Assembly (NCBI GenBank): GCA_961205875.1 | Contig: OY540813.1 | Span: 15,967,001-16,031,000 of the forward strand | From: Sialis fuliginosa | Taxonomy: Eukaryota > Arthropoda > Insecta > Megaloptera > Sialidae | Reading direction: 5' to 3' | DNA length: 64,000 nt | In this document: piece after piece, positions 1 to 10,289 of the stretch | Numbering within the stretch: position 1 is the stretch's first letter | Layout of the letters: the number at the start of each line of letters is the position of its first letter | Notes under the pieces: model-generated | What the model was told of the DNA's origin: nothing | Database searches by the model: none | What the model saw: the letters and a program-made list of their open reading frames with translations, nothing else | Position numbers and translations under genes: made by a program

Positions 1-567
1 TAATATTTCTTTCTTGGGTTACTTTTTTTCACCAAAGAAAAATTTACCCGATTCAAAACTTTTGGTTGTTTTTTTCGATTTTAATCTTCTTCACGTCTGC
101 TTTTATTATATTAATTTTTTCTTATGTGGGTTTTATTAAAAATATTTGTATTATTTTTTATTTTTTTATTTAGCGTTCCTCACAGTAAGATGAATTAATT
201 ATTTATGACTTTTAAAAATTGATTGTTTAAAATGGAAATAAAATAATATCCTGTCAAAATAAAATTTATAAATATTATAAAACTAATGTTATTCATTCTT
301 ATGAATATTTAAAACAGCAAAAAGTAATTCATTCCAACACATTTTTTATCAGTTGTCGTTAAAACTAGTTTCTGTGTATTGCAAAGACAGGACAAAAACT
401 GTACTAGTAAACTGATAACCTTTATTTTTTTATATAAAAAACCTGTTTGAAAGAAATCCTCTTGATATATATATACAAATATGTCCACTGATAAAATAAA
501 ACAGTGGCAGTCCATATAGTAATAAAATATTAATTTATAATTTTTTTTATAAGAGCATTCATCCAAT
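1..567. other. AT-rich non-coding sequence
   Basis: Very AT-rich sequence with frequent homopolymer runs. Short open frames here have low-complexity composition and no recognisable motif, so none is called as a gene. No repeat ends are visible. Confidence 0.6.
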
Positions 568-571
568 CAAA

Positions 572-885
572 AAGCCATGGTTTCATACAATGAAGAAATC
601 TAGAAGAAACATCAGAGCAATATGAATATTCCTTTATGCGACTGCAACAACCGTACCTTATATGACACTAATCACATTATATTGAAATATCCTAAATATA
701 ACAAAGAAAGATCTAAACTGCGTGAAAATATCAAAGGAAAACTAAAGCACACTATTCTCACATTACATTTTTCTACGAAATTCCAAAAAAAAAAAATCCT
801 TTATATGTTCTATGTAAATAACCTCAATGACTTCTTACATAACTCCTATAATCCCACCCTGTTCATTGTAACCTGCTATGATTGA
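572..885 (+). pseudogene. C-terminal relic of a non-LTR retrotransposon (LINE) ORF2
   Basis: An open frame starting near 622 contains a Cys-x-Cys pair, a D-x-x-HIIL motif, then PKYN and an E-R-S-K-L stretch. This is the arrangement seen at the C-terminus of Jockey/CR1/R1-type LINE reverse transcriptases, usually C-x-C...HIL-x-CP-x-Y...R-x-x-L. Just upstream, at 572-624, a second frame encodes KPWF followed by a basic SRR segment, also typical of the region before this tail, but it runs into a TGA at 623-625. The two parts are therefore out of register or separated by a deletion. The 3' part after 885 would be the former 3' end of the element. The canonical cysteine before PKY is replaced by another residue. 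This is a dead 5'-truncated copy; the exact clade cannot be decided by eye. Confidence 0.7.
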
Positions 886-1317
886 CTCATGAGTAACTTT
901 CCATTCCATCTTGTACCCCTGTGCTCTCTAACACACATATACTCTTACAAATACACACACAAAACATACTCCAAATAAAAATCAACCATGAAGGAGCTGC
1001 CTGAAGAGGCAAAAGAAGAATAATTTTGTTTCTATATTTTACTTTTAACCAACAAGCTCTTAGCAAAAATTTCACTAGTGGGTAGTTGACAAAAAAAAAC
1101 ATTCTGATTTATTAAAAATACCAATTTAATTTTGACTGTAATATACACATTTTGCAAAATTATTTTCACTTACCTAATAGACATTCAAAGATTCATATCC
1201 AACTGAAAACGGAATAACAAAATTGACCTAAATGTTTATTAGAAGGAAATTATAAATGCAAAATGAAAATTATATATAATATTAACGTATTAGCTCTCGC
1301 CAATAAAGCTGGGAAAA
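886..1317. other. Possible LINE 3' end, then AT-rich sequence
   Basis: The first ~150 bases after the reverse-transcriptase relic are less AT-rich and probably represent its 3' region. No poly-A tail or target duplication was delimited. The rest is plain AT-rich sequence with no feature seen. Confidence 0.35.
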
Positions 1318-1574
1318 TAATTCAGTTAAATGAGATGAATTTTTTGTAAGGAAGAGGTGAGTATTACTTCAACAAAAAATATTAATAATTCTATGTGGTA
1401 TAGTCAGTAAAACCAAAAATCTAAAAATTCCAAAATTCTTTAAATGTCCATATTTTTTTTTTGTCAAAGTAGATAAGTACTTTACTTACAAATAATTTAT
1501 CTCATTTAACCAAATCTGTACCTCTTACCGTTTAGGAAATCCCCATGCATTTCACGCTTATCTTGAACACCCTG
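1318..1574. mobile_element. Truncated copy of the CAGG-ended foldback MITE family (see 13818-14692)
   Basis: The segment shares long blocks with the element at 13818-14692: 'aatgagatgaat', 'aatattaataattctatgtgg', 'gtcaaagtagataagtac', 'ctcttaccgtttaggaaat' and the terminal 'cttatcttgaacaccctg'. The central palindromic portion of the full copy is missing, so this is a shortened derivative. The end 'caccctgtat' matches the widespread arthropod ATACAGGGTG-type transposon terminus. Confidence 0.7.
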
Positions 1575-1736
1575 TATAGTGCGATACATTGATAAAAGTA
1601 CCAGATACATATAAAACTATATATTCGGTGTCATTCCGACATCTACCTGGGCTATGTCTACGCCAAACTATCAGCTAGTTATAAATTAAATTATATTAGC
1701 AATACCAACCCCGCCACTGTCATGCACGCTTCCATG

Positions 1737-1764
1737 TATATATTTTAATACATGAAGATCAGTG
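1737..1764 (+). promoter_or_regulatory. Candidate core promoter (TATA + initiator + DPE)
   Basis: A TATATATTTT box begins at 1737. An initiator TCAGTG spans 1759-1764 with the predicted start at A1761, 24 bases downstream of the box. Exactly at +28 to +32 (1788-1792) lies GGTTA, which fits the arthropod downstream promoter element RGWYV. The sequence immediately downstream turns sharply GC- and CpG-rich, unlike its surroundings. The combination is seen directly; promoter activity is inferred. Confidence 0.45.
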
Positions 1765-1850
1765 TACAGACAGACGAAAGGTTTTAAGGTTAGAAGCGGA
1801 CCGAGACGCAGCACCGCCTACTCGCGACCCGTGGGGTCAAGTGATCCCCG
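1761..1850 (+). other. Candidate non-coding first exon
   Basis: A GC-rich block with several CpGs begins at the predicted start A1761. It ends at a plausible splice donor, CCCCG|GTGAGG, with the GT at 1851. It contains no ATG, so it would be 5' untranslated. A second possible end is the CCACCATGTAC|GTATAC context near 1890-1900, which would include a well-placed start codon. No downstream acceptor could be assigned. The lectin at 4567 appears to have its own promoter, so a link is not supported. Confidence 0.3.
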
Positions 1851-1903
1851 GTGAGGGCGTAGCCCTACGCACTGCACCTCGACTGCACCGCCACCATGTA
1901 CGT

Positions 1904-1919
1904 ATACACACACACACAC
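1904..1919. repeat. (CA)n microsatellite
   Basis: A short run of alternating C and A directly downstream of the GC-rich island. It is a simple repeat with no further meaning visible. Confidence 0.8.
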
Positions 1920-2139
1920 GCTCTGTATCTTTCTCTAATAGCGGTACGTTTGATCTACTGCAGACGCTTCATCGCACCAACAACTGTGATGATGTATAAG
2001 ACGTGGAAATTACCGTTGTAATATGTTACCGTTCAGATTTTTTAAATTAACTACTTCGTAGCTCAAAGTGTGCACTATTTAAATTTTATCAAACGCTTTG
2101 TATTCTCCGTAAAAACTCTTACATAACATAGAAATTATT

Positions 2140-2420
2140 TTTTTGGGTTCCTTAGGTCTACGATCAGAACCTTGCTAAACTTACTTTGTTATTCATTCGT
2201 CTGTCTGTCACAACAAAATTTTTTGAAACCTAAAACTAGAAATATAAAATGTGAATTAAACATGCAAAAATATAGATGTCATTTTTCAGAAGAAGGGGGG
2301 GGGGAGGTAGCTATAGAATCAAATAATCAAAAATAAATATTAAATTCGAAATAGAAAAATTCTTGAAACCTAAAACAAAATACTAAATCAGTAAAAAAAG
2401 CAACATTTACCTTTTTCGTA
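2140..2420. mobile_element. Fragment of a 'gtctgtctgtc' lepidopteran repeat
   Basis: The words 'gggttccttaggtctacgat' and 'attcgtctgtctgtcacaac' match the degenerate repeat that recurs at 37580, 39300, 43080, 43700 and 49070 in this window. A G tract of about ten bases at 2295-2304 lies inside it. Ends are not defined. Confidence 0.4.
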
Positions 2421-2889
2421 AATTAAGAAATGTCTGATTTAAGGTCATGTTTGTTTGGAAAACTTATCTAAACTCTCCGACATCGTGAAAGTTTTTTGTC
2501 ACCCGTATTATTAAGTAAATAACATATGTAATGTACCATCAAAACATTTAGATAATAAGTTATCAGTTTCAGATACTTTATACGAAAGAATATCAATTCT
2601 TATTGATATAGGTACACATACTTAAATAAGTAAGTTTGGAAATTATATAAAGTAGGTACTACATAAATAAATGTTGTTTTATTGTTGAAGATATTTCAAT
2701 TGTCTTTGCCAATTTAATTTAATTTAATTTAGTAGTTTATAAAGAAGCTAATCGTTTAAAAAAAACTAATGAAAATAATAAAATGTCGAAACGAAGAAGT
2801 TTATATGAAGTTACATGAAAATTTTGATAAATTTATAAGGATATAAATGAATGTATATATTATTTTTAAGTATTTTTTTGTTATTTAAT

Positions 2890-3232
2890 TTTTTCACGAG
2901 TTGGATTCTTGTAGTGGATTATATGACACAAAATATACTTTGTTCATTTGTCATAGGGTCAACCGTTTTCGAGAACTGGTCCCATACACCCCTGGTCAAA
3001 ATTATTATTGTTTGATACTGGAAATCGATAGTAAACCTGTTTCAAATTTCATTATTGTATCGCAATGGGTTCTGGAGATATTAAATTAACACTAATTTTG
3101 GGCAAAATTTTTGGAAGGCTGTAGCTCCCTCATGAAGAATTTTTGGATACATGTTTATATGAAATTTTTTGTTTAAAATAACATCTTCGATCTACAGTTA
3201 AATTTAGTTGTAAATCAGCCTGTATATATAAA
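2890..3232. mobile_element. Degenerate transposon fragment ending in CAGCCTGTATAT
   Basis: The sequence contains 'gggtcaaccgttttcgagaa' and 'ggctgtagctccctcat', phrases typical of long-TIR arthropod MITEs. It closes with 'cagcctgtatatat', related to the ATACAGGnTG terminus of the elements at 13818 and 57313. The open frame at 2901-3089 lies within it and is not a gene. Confidence 0.4.
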
Positions 3233-3631
3233 TTATCCCAGTCTAAACTTAAACATTTTTTTAAAATTAATTTATATCGAAAATAAACATCAAACAAAAT
3301 AATAAATAGGCAAATAATAATTGTCCATGCTTGGATTAATTAATATATGTTTGTATGTAAATTTCTGCCAGTGTAATCGTACGTATAGATTGACAACCCT
3401 GTTCGCTACTGCGCTAATCGTAACGCACCTGCTTGAGAGAAGAGCTTACCTCGCCACAGTAGGCGGAATCGAAATGCTAATTTAGAAATCTTGTTATGTA
3501 TTAAATGTCTACTCGTCGGTATCATTTGGAAGATTAAAGTAGTACCGCTTTTTGAAAAAAAATGTATAAACGCTTTCAAAACTGTTTTCTATGACCTGCA
3601 AAATAAAATTTTAATCATTCTTGTGTATTTA
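3233..3631. other. Non-coding; a less AT-rich patch at 3370-3480
   Basis: Mostly AT-rich. Between 3370 and 3480 the sequence is richer in G/C and CpG ('ctactgcgctaatcgtaacg') but shows no long frame or paired splice sites. Nothing further recognised. Confidence 0.4.
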
Positions 3632-3766
3632 ATGTCGTGTTTACACCAGGAAGACAAAACAGAAACATGGTGTTTTAAAAACAATTCATATTTTAAAATG
3701 TAAATATAGGTTTTGTTGCTATCTTGTTAAAACACTGTTTTGTCTTTTTGGTCTAAACACGGCATA
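3632..3766. mobile_element. Short 135-bp MITE with ~45-bp imperfect inverted repeats
   Basis: The left arm begins 'atgtcgtgtttacaccagg' and continues through 'aagacaaaacag'. The right arm is its imperfect reverse complement, 'ctgttttgtctttttggtct' followed by 'aaacacggcat'. The centre is only AT-rich sequence. Small foldback non-autonomous element; superfamily not assigned. Confidence 0.7.
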
Positions 3767-4106
3767 ATAACAATCTATGTATATTTACATATATATGTAT
3801 AATGTATATATTGCTTAAAAGTATTAGTAAGTGCACTGTTTTATGAATGAAATGTTTTAAAATATAAACAATGTATCATATCAAGTCACTCACAAAAGTA
3901 TAGTATAGTTTATCTACTATAGAGTTATGGGTATTAAAACCTCATTGTTTTTGAATTAATACGTCCATAATGCGTACATTAAAGAAAAGGGTATTTGACA
4001 CTATTAATAATAAAGACTAAAATGTTGTAAAAAGTGTATTGATATATATTAGTGGCGTCACTCAATGGCAATGTTTTTATTTGGAAATTTTTGTTGTAAA
4101 AGCAGG

Positions 4107-4141
4107 TTAGGTTAAGTTAAGTTATGTTAGGTTAAGTTAGG
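4107..4141 (+). repeat. Degenerate interstitial (TTAGG)n telomere-like array
   Basis: Seven consecutive pentamers in register: TTAGG, TTAAG, TTAAG, TTATG, TTAGG, TTAAG, TTAGG. TTAGG is the canonical insect telomere repeat, and each variant differs by one base. It may be an interstitial telomeric relic or a chance derivative of an AACCT-type simple repeat. Confidence 0.6.
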
Positions 4142-4485
4142 TACTGTGCCATAGATATGCACAAAAAAATTATGTGTATGTTGCCGTTAAGACAGGTAAA
4201 ATAATTCGACCATAGGTGACACTAGCGAAAATAAATATACAATATTTCGGAGCCCCCTGGATCTGAAATTTTGATCTGAAACTTTGAACTATCTAGTGAC
4301 AAGAAATTTCAATCAAAATGCAGATTTTTATAATAATATGTTATATTTTTTTATTAAAATACATATTTTTATATTTCACCAATGATTCGACATATCTCAC
4401 ACATTTTAGACATGATTGAATAAAATTATCTGATAAATATATTTATTGTGAAGAGTATTCCGGTCAAAACTTCCTATCGTCTTGA

Positions 4486-4526
4486 TTAATATATCACCAA
4501 AATAGCAATGACTAATAAATTCAGTT
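4486..4526 (+). promoter_or_regulatory. Candidate core promoter of the C-type lectin gene
   Basis: TTAATATATC at about 4486-4495 resembles a TATA element. A perfect arthropod initiator TCAGTT (TCAKTY) lies at 4521-4526, with predicted start A4523. The spacing is about 30 bases. This gives a 44-base 5' leader before the ATG at 4567, which is short but normal for an insect gene. No clear kappa-B immune site was seen nearby. Confidence 0.4.
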
Positions 4527-4566
4527 AAAATATTTTCTATGTTAGTGTTACATTAACTGCAGAAAC

Positions 4567-5505
4567 ATGAAATCTAAAGTATTTGTAATTTTGTTTCTTA
4601 TATATTTCAAAACTTCTATTTGTTATTCTCACGCTGTCTTGTATGTAAGTATGTATATATTATTGTTAAAACTATAATAACGTTTAATATTTAATCTGTT
4701 CTTATAATTTTAAATGTAGATCAATACAAAACCAATCGATAATTTCAATCAAAATGACCCACAAAATGAAGTAAACATATTTTCAATTCATAATGAAGGT
4801 GAGTTTTTTAAAACGAATCTAAACTATTCGTTTTTTTATAAATAACGAACTTTTTCGTAATTATTTCTTCAGCAGATAACGAAAATGGTATAAAAAATAG
4901 TTCGCAAAAGGTGTTAAAATTCCGCGACGATTACATCCTGTACCCTGGATACGGCTATTACAAATATCATATCCATGGGGCCCAATGGCACAATGCAAAA
5001 TACATCTGTGAATTGGAAGGAGCTCATTTAGTTGTGATAAATTCTCAATCCGAGGCAGATTTGATCACTGGGATCATCAAAACGTATCCAAAGGCTCTTG
5101 TTAAGGAACCTGATTATATATCTTTAGGCATCCATGACATGTACAAGGAAGGCGAATTTGTAACTGTTTTAGGTATATAACTAAATAAGTAAAGTGAAAC
5201 TTCTTAAAAACAACCAGCAGTTCACGATATTAAGTTTTTTGTAACCTTACGAGGTCAATCTGGAGAAGTTTCACTTAAGATTAGTATATATTAATAATAA
5301 GATTCTTAAGTCTCGAAAAAATATATCAATAAAAAATATTTGGTATTGTTTTTCAGGTAGTTTGGTGAGTGATTCTGGTTATGCAAAATGGGAAAAAGGT
5401 CAACCTAATGGAGGTAATAATGAAAATTGTGGATATATGCATTTTAGTGGCGCATTTCATGATGGTAGCTGCTCACAAGCCTTTAGTTACATGTGTGAAA
5501 AATAA
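4567..5505 (+). CDS. Secreted single-domain C-type lectin (four exons)
   Basis: Exons 4567-4644, 4720-4798, 4873-5172 and 5357-5505 join into 201 codons plus TAA, all with GT/AG borders. Residues 1-21 form a signal peptide (MKSK then a hydrophobic run). A polar linker with an N-S-S sequon (N61) leads to one carbohydrate-recognition domain from about residue 69. FRDDY...W91...AK..C98-E-L-E-G-A-H-L matches the lepidopteran immulectin pattern FRxDYxY...W..AR..C.LEGA.L. C98/C199 and C177/C191 would form the two conserved disulfides. The sugar/calcium site reads Q168-P-N and N-E-N-C; the usual W-N-D is replaced by F-H-D-G (186-189), so calcium binding may be altered. Known lepidopteran relatives act in hemolymph microbe recognition; that role is inferred. 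Most such lectins have two domains, this one only one. Exon 3 has a CAGCAG tandem acceptor. Confidence 0.9.
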
Positions 5506-5578
5506 CTACATATAAAATACATTAATATTTTTATTTGATTTTTTAAACTGTATAATGCATCTATGTGTTTTTACTAAT

Positions 5579-5584
5579 AATAAA
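5579..5584 (+). terminator. Polyadenylation signal AATAAA of the lectin gene
   Basis: A canonical AATAAA lies 74 bases after the lectin stop codon. It is the first perfect match downstream and would give a 3' untranslated region of roughly 90-100 bases. Confidence 0.65.
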
Positions 5585-5599
5585 TACATATTTTAAACC

Positions 5600-8150
5600 T
5601 CGGATGGTAGTTTGGGGTAACACAGACCCCATCTTTTGTAAAATGTATTTTTTTAACATATATATATCCTAAAAGTTAACATGTCTCTTAACAGAATTTA
5701 AAAAATTGTAAATTTTGTTATTTTTTTGTTGCTATAAAACCATTTTTATGCCTTTTTCCTTGTATATGTAAATTATCTAATACCTATTATAAAGATTTGA
5801 TAAAAATTACCATAACTTCTTTTTGCAGATCATTTTAGGGTAAAATGTCAAAACAATTTTTTTTTTTATATACTTACATACACATAATTTACAATATATT
5901 TTAAAATTTAGTCAAATATCCTATTATTGTGTGTATTTATTTACACTTATAAATCCAATTATAATTAGGTACTAAATATCATAATAATAAATTTAATTGG
6001 TAAAAAAATATTATTATTATTATATATCTAAATCATAAATGCATGCATGTATCCACATGTAAATTATCCACATTCAATTGTATGTTTATCTCAAATTCTT
6101 TTATTTATTTCTATACGTGCTGATTTGAATTTAATATAGGTACCTATTATTATAGTTTTTTTTATCGGTAATTAAAATGATTATCATTTGTTAAAGAATT
6201 TTGAGTGCATTATAAAATAAGAAAACTAATCTGATTCGGTCTAAACAATAAATACTTTTAGAAAATAACAATTAAAAAATACTTCTCACACAATGACAAT
6301 TCAATTAATTAATTTATATTAATAATCAAACCAGGGTGCGCGGCACTTTGATATTTCGCATGCGGCTTACAAAATCAAATCAGCCATTCATTCCTTTCTA
6401 TATAACCATTAGTTGAAAAGTTCAAAAGAAATTATGAGGACAAAAACAAGCAGTTTCATAATTTGTAAATATATTTGTTGAATTTCTTGCCAAAAATAGA
6501 TGATTTATTTTGGTTTTTATTTTTTTTAAATCAGTTGACCACCCGTGTTTCATATTATAACCTTCTATGGAACAGTAGCGGATCGTATAAAAAAAAAGAA
6601 ACAGATTTGATAATAATATCTGGTTTTTCTTATGTCCAGTGAAATATAATGCTTTCAACATTTTTCGAGTTTTGGGAGTAAAACTTTATCTCAACTCTCA
6701 AAAAAAGAAATAGCAGTGAAAAGCGTAGGAAATATATATTTTTTGACGAATGTATCAATCAATATTTTAAATGTAATTTTTATTTCTTGTCATTACATCA
6801 CAAGTGAATAAAAAAAGATTGTACATAAATATGCAAAAATATCTTAAATGAAAAATAAAACATTTTGGTTAGTTTAAATACAAAAAAACTATACATATTA
6901 ATTTATAAAAGTTTGAAAACTTCTGTATCTAATATAGAATATACCGTTTACATATCCCTGGCTGTAATAATATTTTGTTACAGCCTTTTACTGTGTTTAA
7001 ATATGCATAAAGGTGCACCACAATGGATGGGTATTTGTTACCCCTTCCGAATTACTTTTTTTCGATTAGTTACGTGCCCTAATCTAGTCAGTCTCTCGTG
7101 TATTGTTATCAAGGCAGCTGGCGTGTGCCAAATCAAAATTATACTGCAAGGGTTGCAATTAAGTAATCGTTTAATTTTATGAGTTTATATACACTTTTAT
7201 ATAATTTAAATAATGATCAAAATGAATTTTTTTATAATAATCATTATATAATTTATAAAAAATTTATTGAAAACTTTATAAAATGACAATATTAGAAGCT
7301 TAAAAAACAATTGTAGACTTGATTTCTGGTTATCGAAATTCTCTCCTAAAATAAATTTTAGCGTGTGTTAGTGTAATTATTATTTGAAATATGGGTATAA
7401 ATCTTTTTATAAAAGTCCTCATAAATAAACAACAAAACAGTAATACGTCTATTAGTTTACATTATTTCATCATAATGTAATGTAATACCTACGTCTTTAT
7501 TAATTTAGGTTGTAAATTTTTACAACCGTGTAGTATTTTATTAATACTAAATTTTATCACGTATTCAACTTAAGAAATATAATTAATTTTATTATTTTAT
7601 TATAATTATACATTATATGTCTTTCTAGTAAAAAAAACCTAAATTTATATCATCGCTCTTAACATTATTGTAATAAGATATTTATATACTATAAAGAGAA
7701 CAAAAATATAAACAGAAAATATGAAATGGAAGGTTTGTTTTATATTGCAATAAAATATGAATTTATTGAGACTGTTGAAATCTGGTTTTAAATTGATAAC
7801 TTAATATGATCATTTTATAACTTATTTTTTTATTATCATTATTGATTTCTTCAATGGATTAATCACATGATATTTTGGTTATAATTGACAATACGTATAG
7901 TCTAATATATCGTAAATTAAATATAAATGTAACTTGATATTATTGACTAAAATAATCTATAAAATGAAAGAACCGTTTTTAATTTACTCGTTTTTAGTTT
8001 TAACATTACATTGAATAAATTCGGAAAGCCATTTTCCCCGATTAAAAAGTTACAAAAATTCTATTTTTACAAGTTTATATTTAACTTCACTTATTAGTTA
8101 GTATGTTAAGGACAAATATTGCAATCAAAATTTCGACTAGTTCTAATTAA
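5600..8150. other. AT-rich intergenic or intronic DNA
   Basis: No convincing exon, RNA or complete transposon was found. A more mixed stretch around 6330-6400 ('gggtgcgcggcactttg') looks like a worn repeat. The open frame at 6865-7182 has biased, low-complexity codons and no domain, and is treated as chance. Confidence 0.5.
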
Positions 8151-8189
8151 GCTAGAGTTTTAAAATTTTGTACACGTATATGTCGGATT

Positions 8190-9000
8190 ACATGGACCTC
8201 AAATGAAATGGTTTGACGAGTAGAATCATAACAAATATAACCTTGTAACTCGGCACGAGAAGGGGAAAATACGTCATCTGGGGTGCCGAAGCTGGTTGGT
8301 CAAAAGCTACTGAGGCAACTTGTGTATTTAATAACCTTGCTTCTTCACAAAGATACATGACATCATATTAAATCCAATATGGCGAACGCCCCAAGATGGC
8401 GGATTACCTTTTTATTCACAACCCCCTTGATATGGGTATCAAATGAATGGATTTGACGAGCTTTACCTGTTAGTATGCTAGTTAGTTAGTCAGTAACTAA
8501 AAATTTAAAAATTTTATTAATAAAAAATATTTTTTAAAACAAGCTTTTATTAAAAATGTACTGAAAAGTAAAAAATAAATTTTCAGCTATCACAAAATGT
8601 TCAATAAAAGCGCGGAGTGCTATAAAGGTAAATGTATGGAAAAAATATCTTATCTAATATAAAAAATGAAGTATAAATTGATAAAAGATATAAGGGTAGA
8701 AAATTTGCACATTTTTTAAATTCCTTAAAAGCTATACATTTGCCTTCATGAGCGCCCCGCACTTTTAATGGTCTTAGTCATACAAAAATGATAACTGAAC
8801 AATTATATTTTACTTTTCAGTACATTTTTAATAAAAGCTTGTTTTAAAAAAAAAAATTTATTATAACTTAGGTCTATTATTGGTCCACCATTTTATGCTA
8901 AATCTCAGCGGTTCAGTAATGAGAAGGCTATGAGAGATAAATAGTTGATTATTTCAAAGTGTTCCTTTTTCTGAATTCGATATGAAAGACACACATTATT
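8190..9000. mobile_element. Degenerate repeat interrupted by a foldback MITE
   Basis: 8220-8470 contains 'cgtaaactcggcacgaga'-like text and 'aaaatacgtcatctggggtg', which recurs at 56585-56760. 8870-8990 contains 'ggttcagtaatgagaaggct' and 'gtgttcctttttctg', which recurs at 62585-62660. The two parts flank the inverted-repeat element at 8512-8868, so an older repeat was split by a later insertion. Family not assigned. Confidence 0.5.
8512..8868. mobile_element. ~357-bp foldback MITE nested in an older repeat
   Basis: The left arm carries 'aaaacaagcttttattaaaa' then 'atgtactgaaaagtaaaa'. The right arm carries the exact inverse, 'ttttacttttcagtacat' then 'ttttaataaaagcttgtttt'. Inner arms pair more loosely ('agcgcggagtgct' with 'agcgccccgcact'). 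No coding capacity. Confidence 0.75.
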
Positions 9001-9164
9001 CTAAAATAATTTTGTTGAGAAAATTTTGACAGTGTGATTTAACTAATGACCTACAATTTATATTTTTAAATGAGAAACAACCACATATACATAATACTTA
9101 TATCTCTCAGAACATCTGTAAATATAATATTTAATGTAATATTTAATTTAATGTATAAGTATTA

Positions 9165-10281
9165 GGGTGCTTTTTTTTGCGACTATTTTTTTTTTCACTC
9201 CCACCTCAAAATTTTCTTGGAAATACCTCAAAAAAAAACTCCCTGAAAATTTGAGCCCTTAATATTAATATTAAGTACTCGCTTTCAGCGTTTAAAGATT
9301 TCCCATTGAAAATACACGTAAACTTGAACTTTTTTTTTTTACTTTTTATAGCTCAGAGGCATTTTATCCTATTTGAACGTTTAAAAAACCAAATTACGCA
9401 GAATTAAATGTTCTATAAAAGTATTTATTGCAACGAAACTGTAACTTACAAGGGTGAGACAGTACAGGTGATTAAAGTCAAATTTTTCATGAATTTCTTG
9501 TTTTTTCATTGTTATTTCATAAATGGCTGAAAATACAGAAAAAGTTTAAATAAAAAAGTTGTAGCAAATTCAATTTTCTTCAAAAAAGATCCTGAGCATC
9601 AAATCTCTATTATTGATATTTTTCAAGATAATAAACTTTTTGTTTTTTATGATTTACGATTTTCATGAATTCGCGACTCTAATTATTAAAAACAATTTTT
9701 TTTTAAGTTATTATCTACTTTTTCAAAGTCAAGAAGAAAAGAAGAGGTAAATAACCTCAAATAGATGTTCTTTATGTTCATGAAAATCGTAAATCATAAA
9801 AAACAAAAAGCTTATTATCTTGAAAAATATCAATAATAGAGATTTGATGCTCAGGATCTTTTTTGAAGAAAATTGAATTTGCTACAACTTTTTTATTTAA
9901 ACTTTTTCTGTATTTTCAGCCATTTATGAAATAACAATGAAAAAACAAGAAATTCATGAAAAATTTGACTTTAATCACCTGTACTGTCTCACCCTTGTAA
10001 GTTACAGTTTCGTTGCAATAAATACTTTTATAGAACATTTAATTCTGCGTAATTTGGTTTTTTAAACGTTCAAATAGGATAAAATGCCTCTGAGCTATAA
10101 AAAGTAAAAAAAAAAAAGTTCAAGTTTACGTGTATTTTCAATGGGAAATCTTTAAACGCTGAAAGCGAGTACTTAATATTAATATTAAGGGCTCAAATTT
10201 TCAGGGAATTTTTTTTGAGGTATTTCCAAGAAAATTTTGAGGTGGGAGTGAAAAAAAAAATAGTCGCAAAAAAAAGCACCC
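9165..10281. mobile_element. 1.1-kb near-perfect palindromic (foldback) element
   Basis: The left arm (9165-9669) starts GGGTGC and the right arm (9778-10282) ends GCACCC. Over about 505 bases the two are almost exact reverse complements, differing at a handful of positions such as a C/T near 9231 and an A/G in 'aataaact'. The spacer is about 108 bases and contains no coding frame. The ends are flanked by TA on both sides (9163-9164, 10282-10283), consistent with a TA target duplication. High arm identity implies recent origin or gene conversion. A transcript through it would fold into a roughly 500-bp hairpin. Confidence 0.85.
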
Positions 10282-10289
10282 TAGTATGT

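Noticed and set aside
6865-7182. 105-codon + strand open frame
   Set aside because: It begins in AT-rich DNA, has no domain or splice context, and its composition follows the local background.
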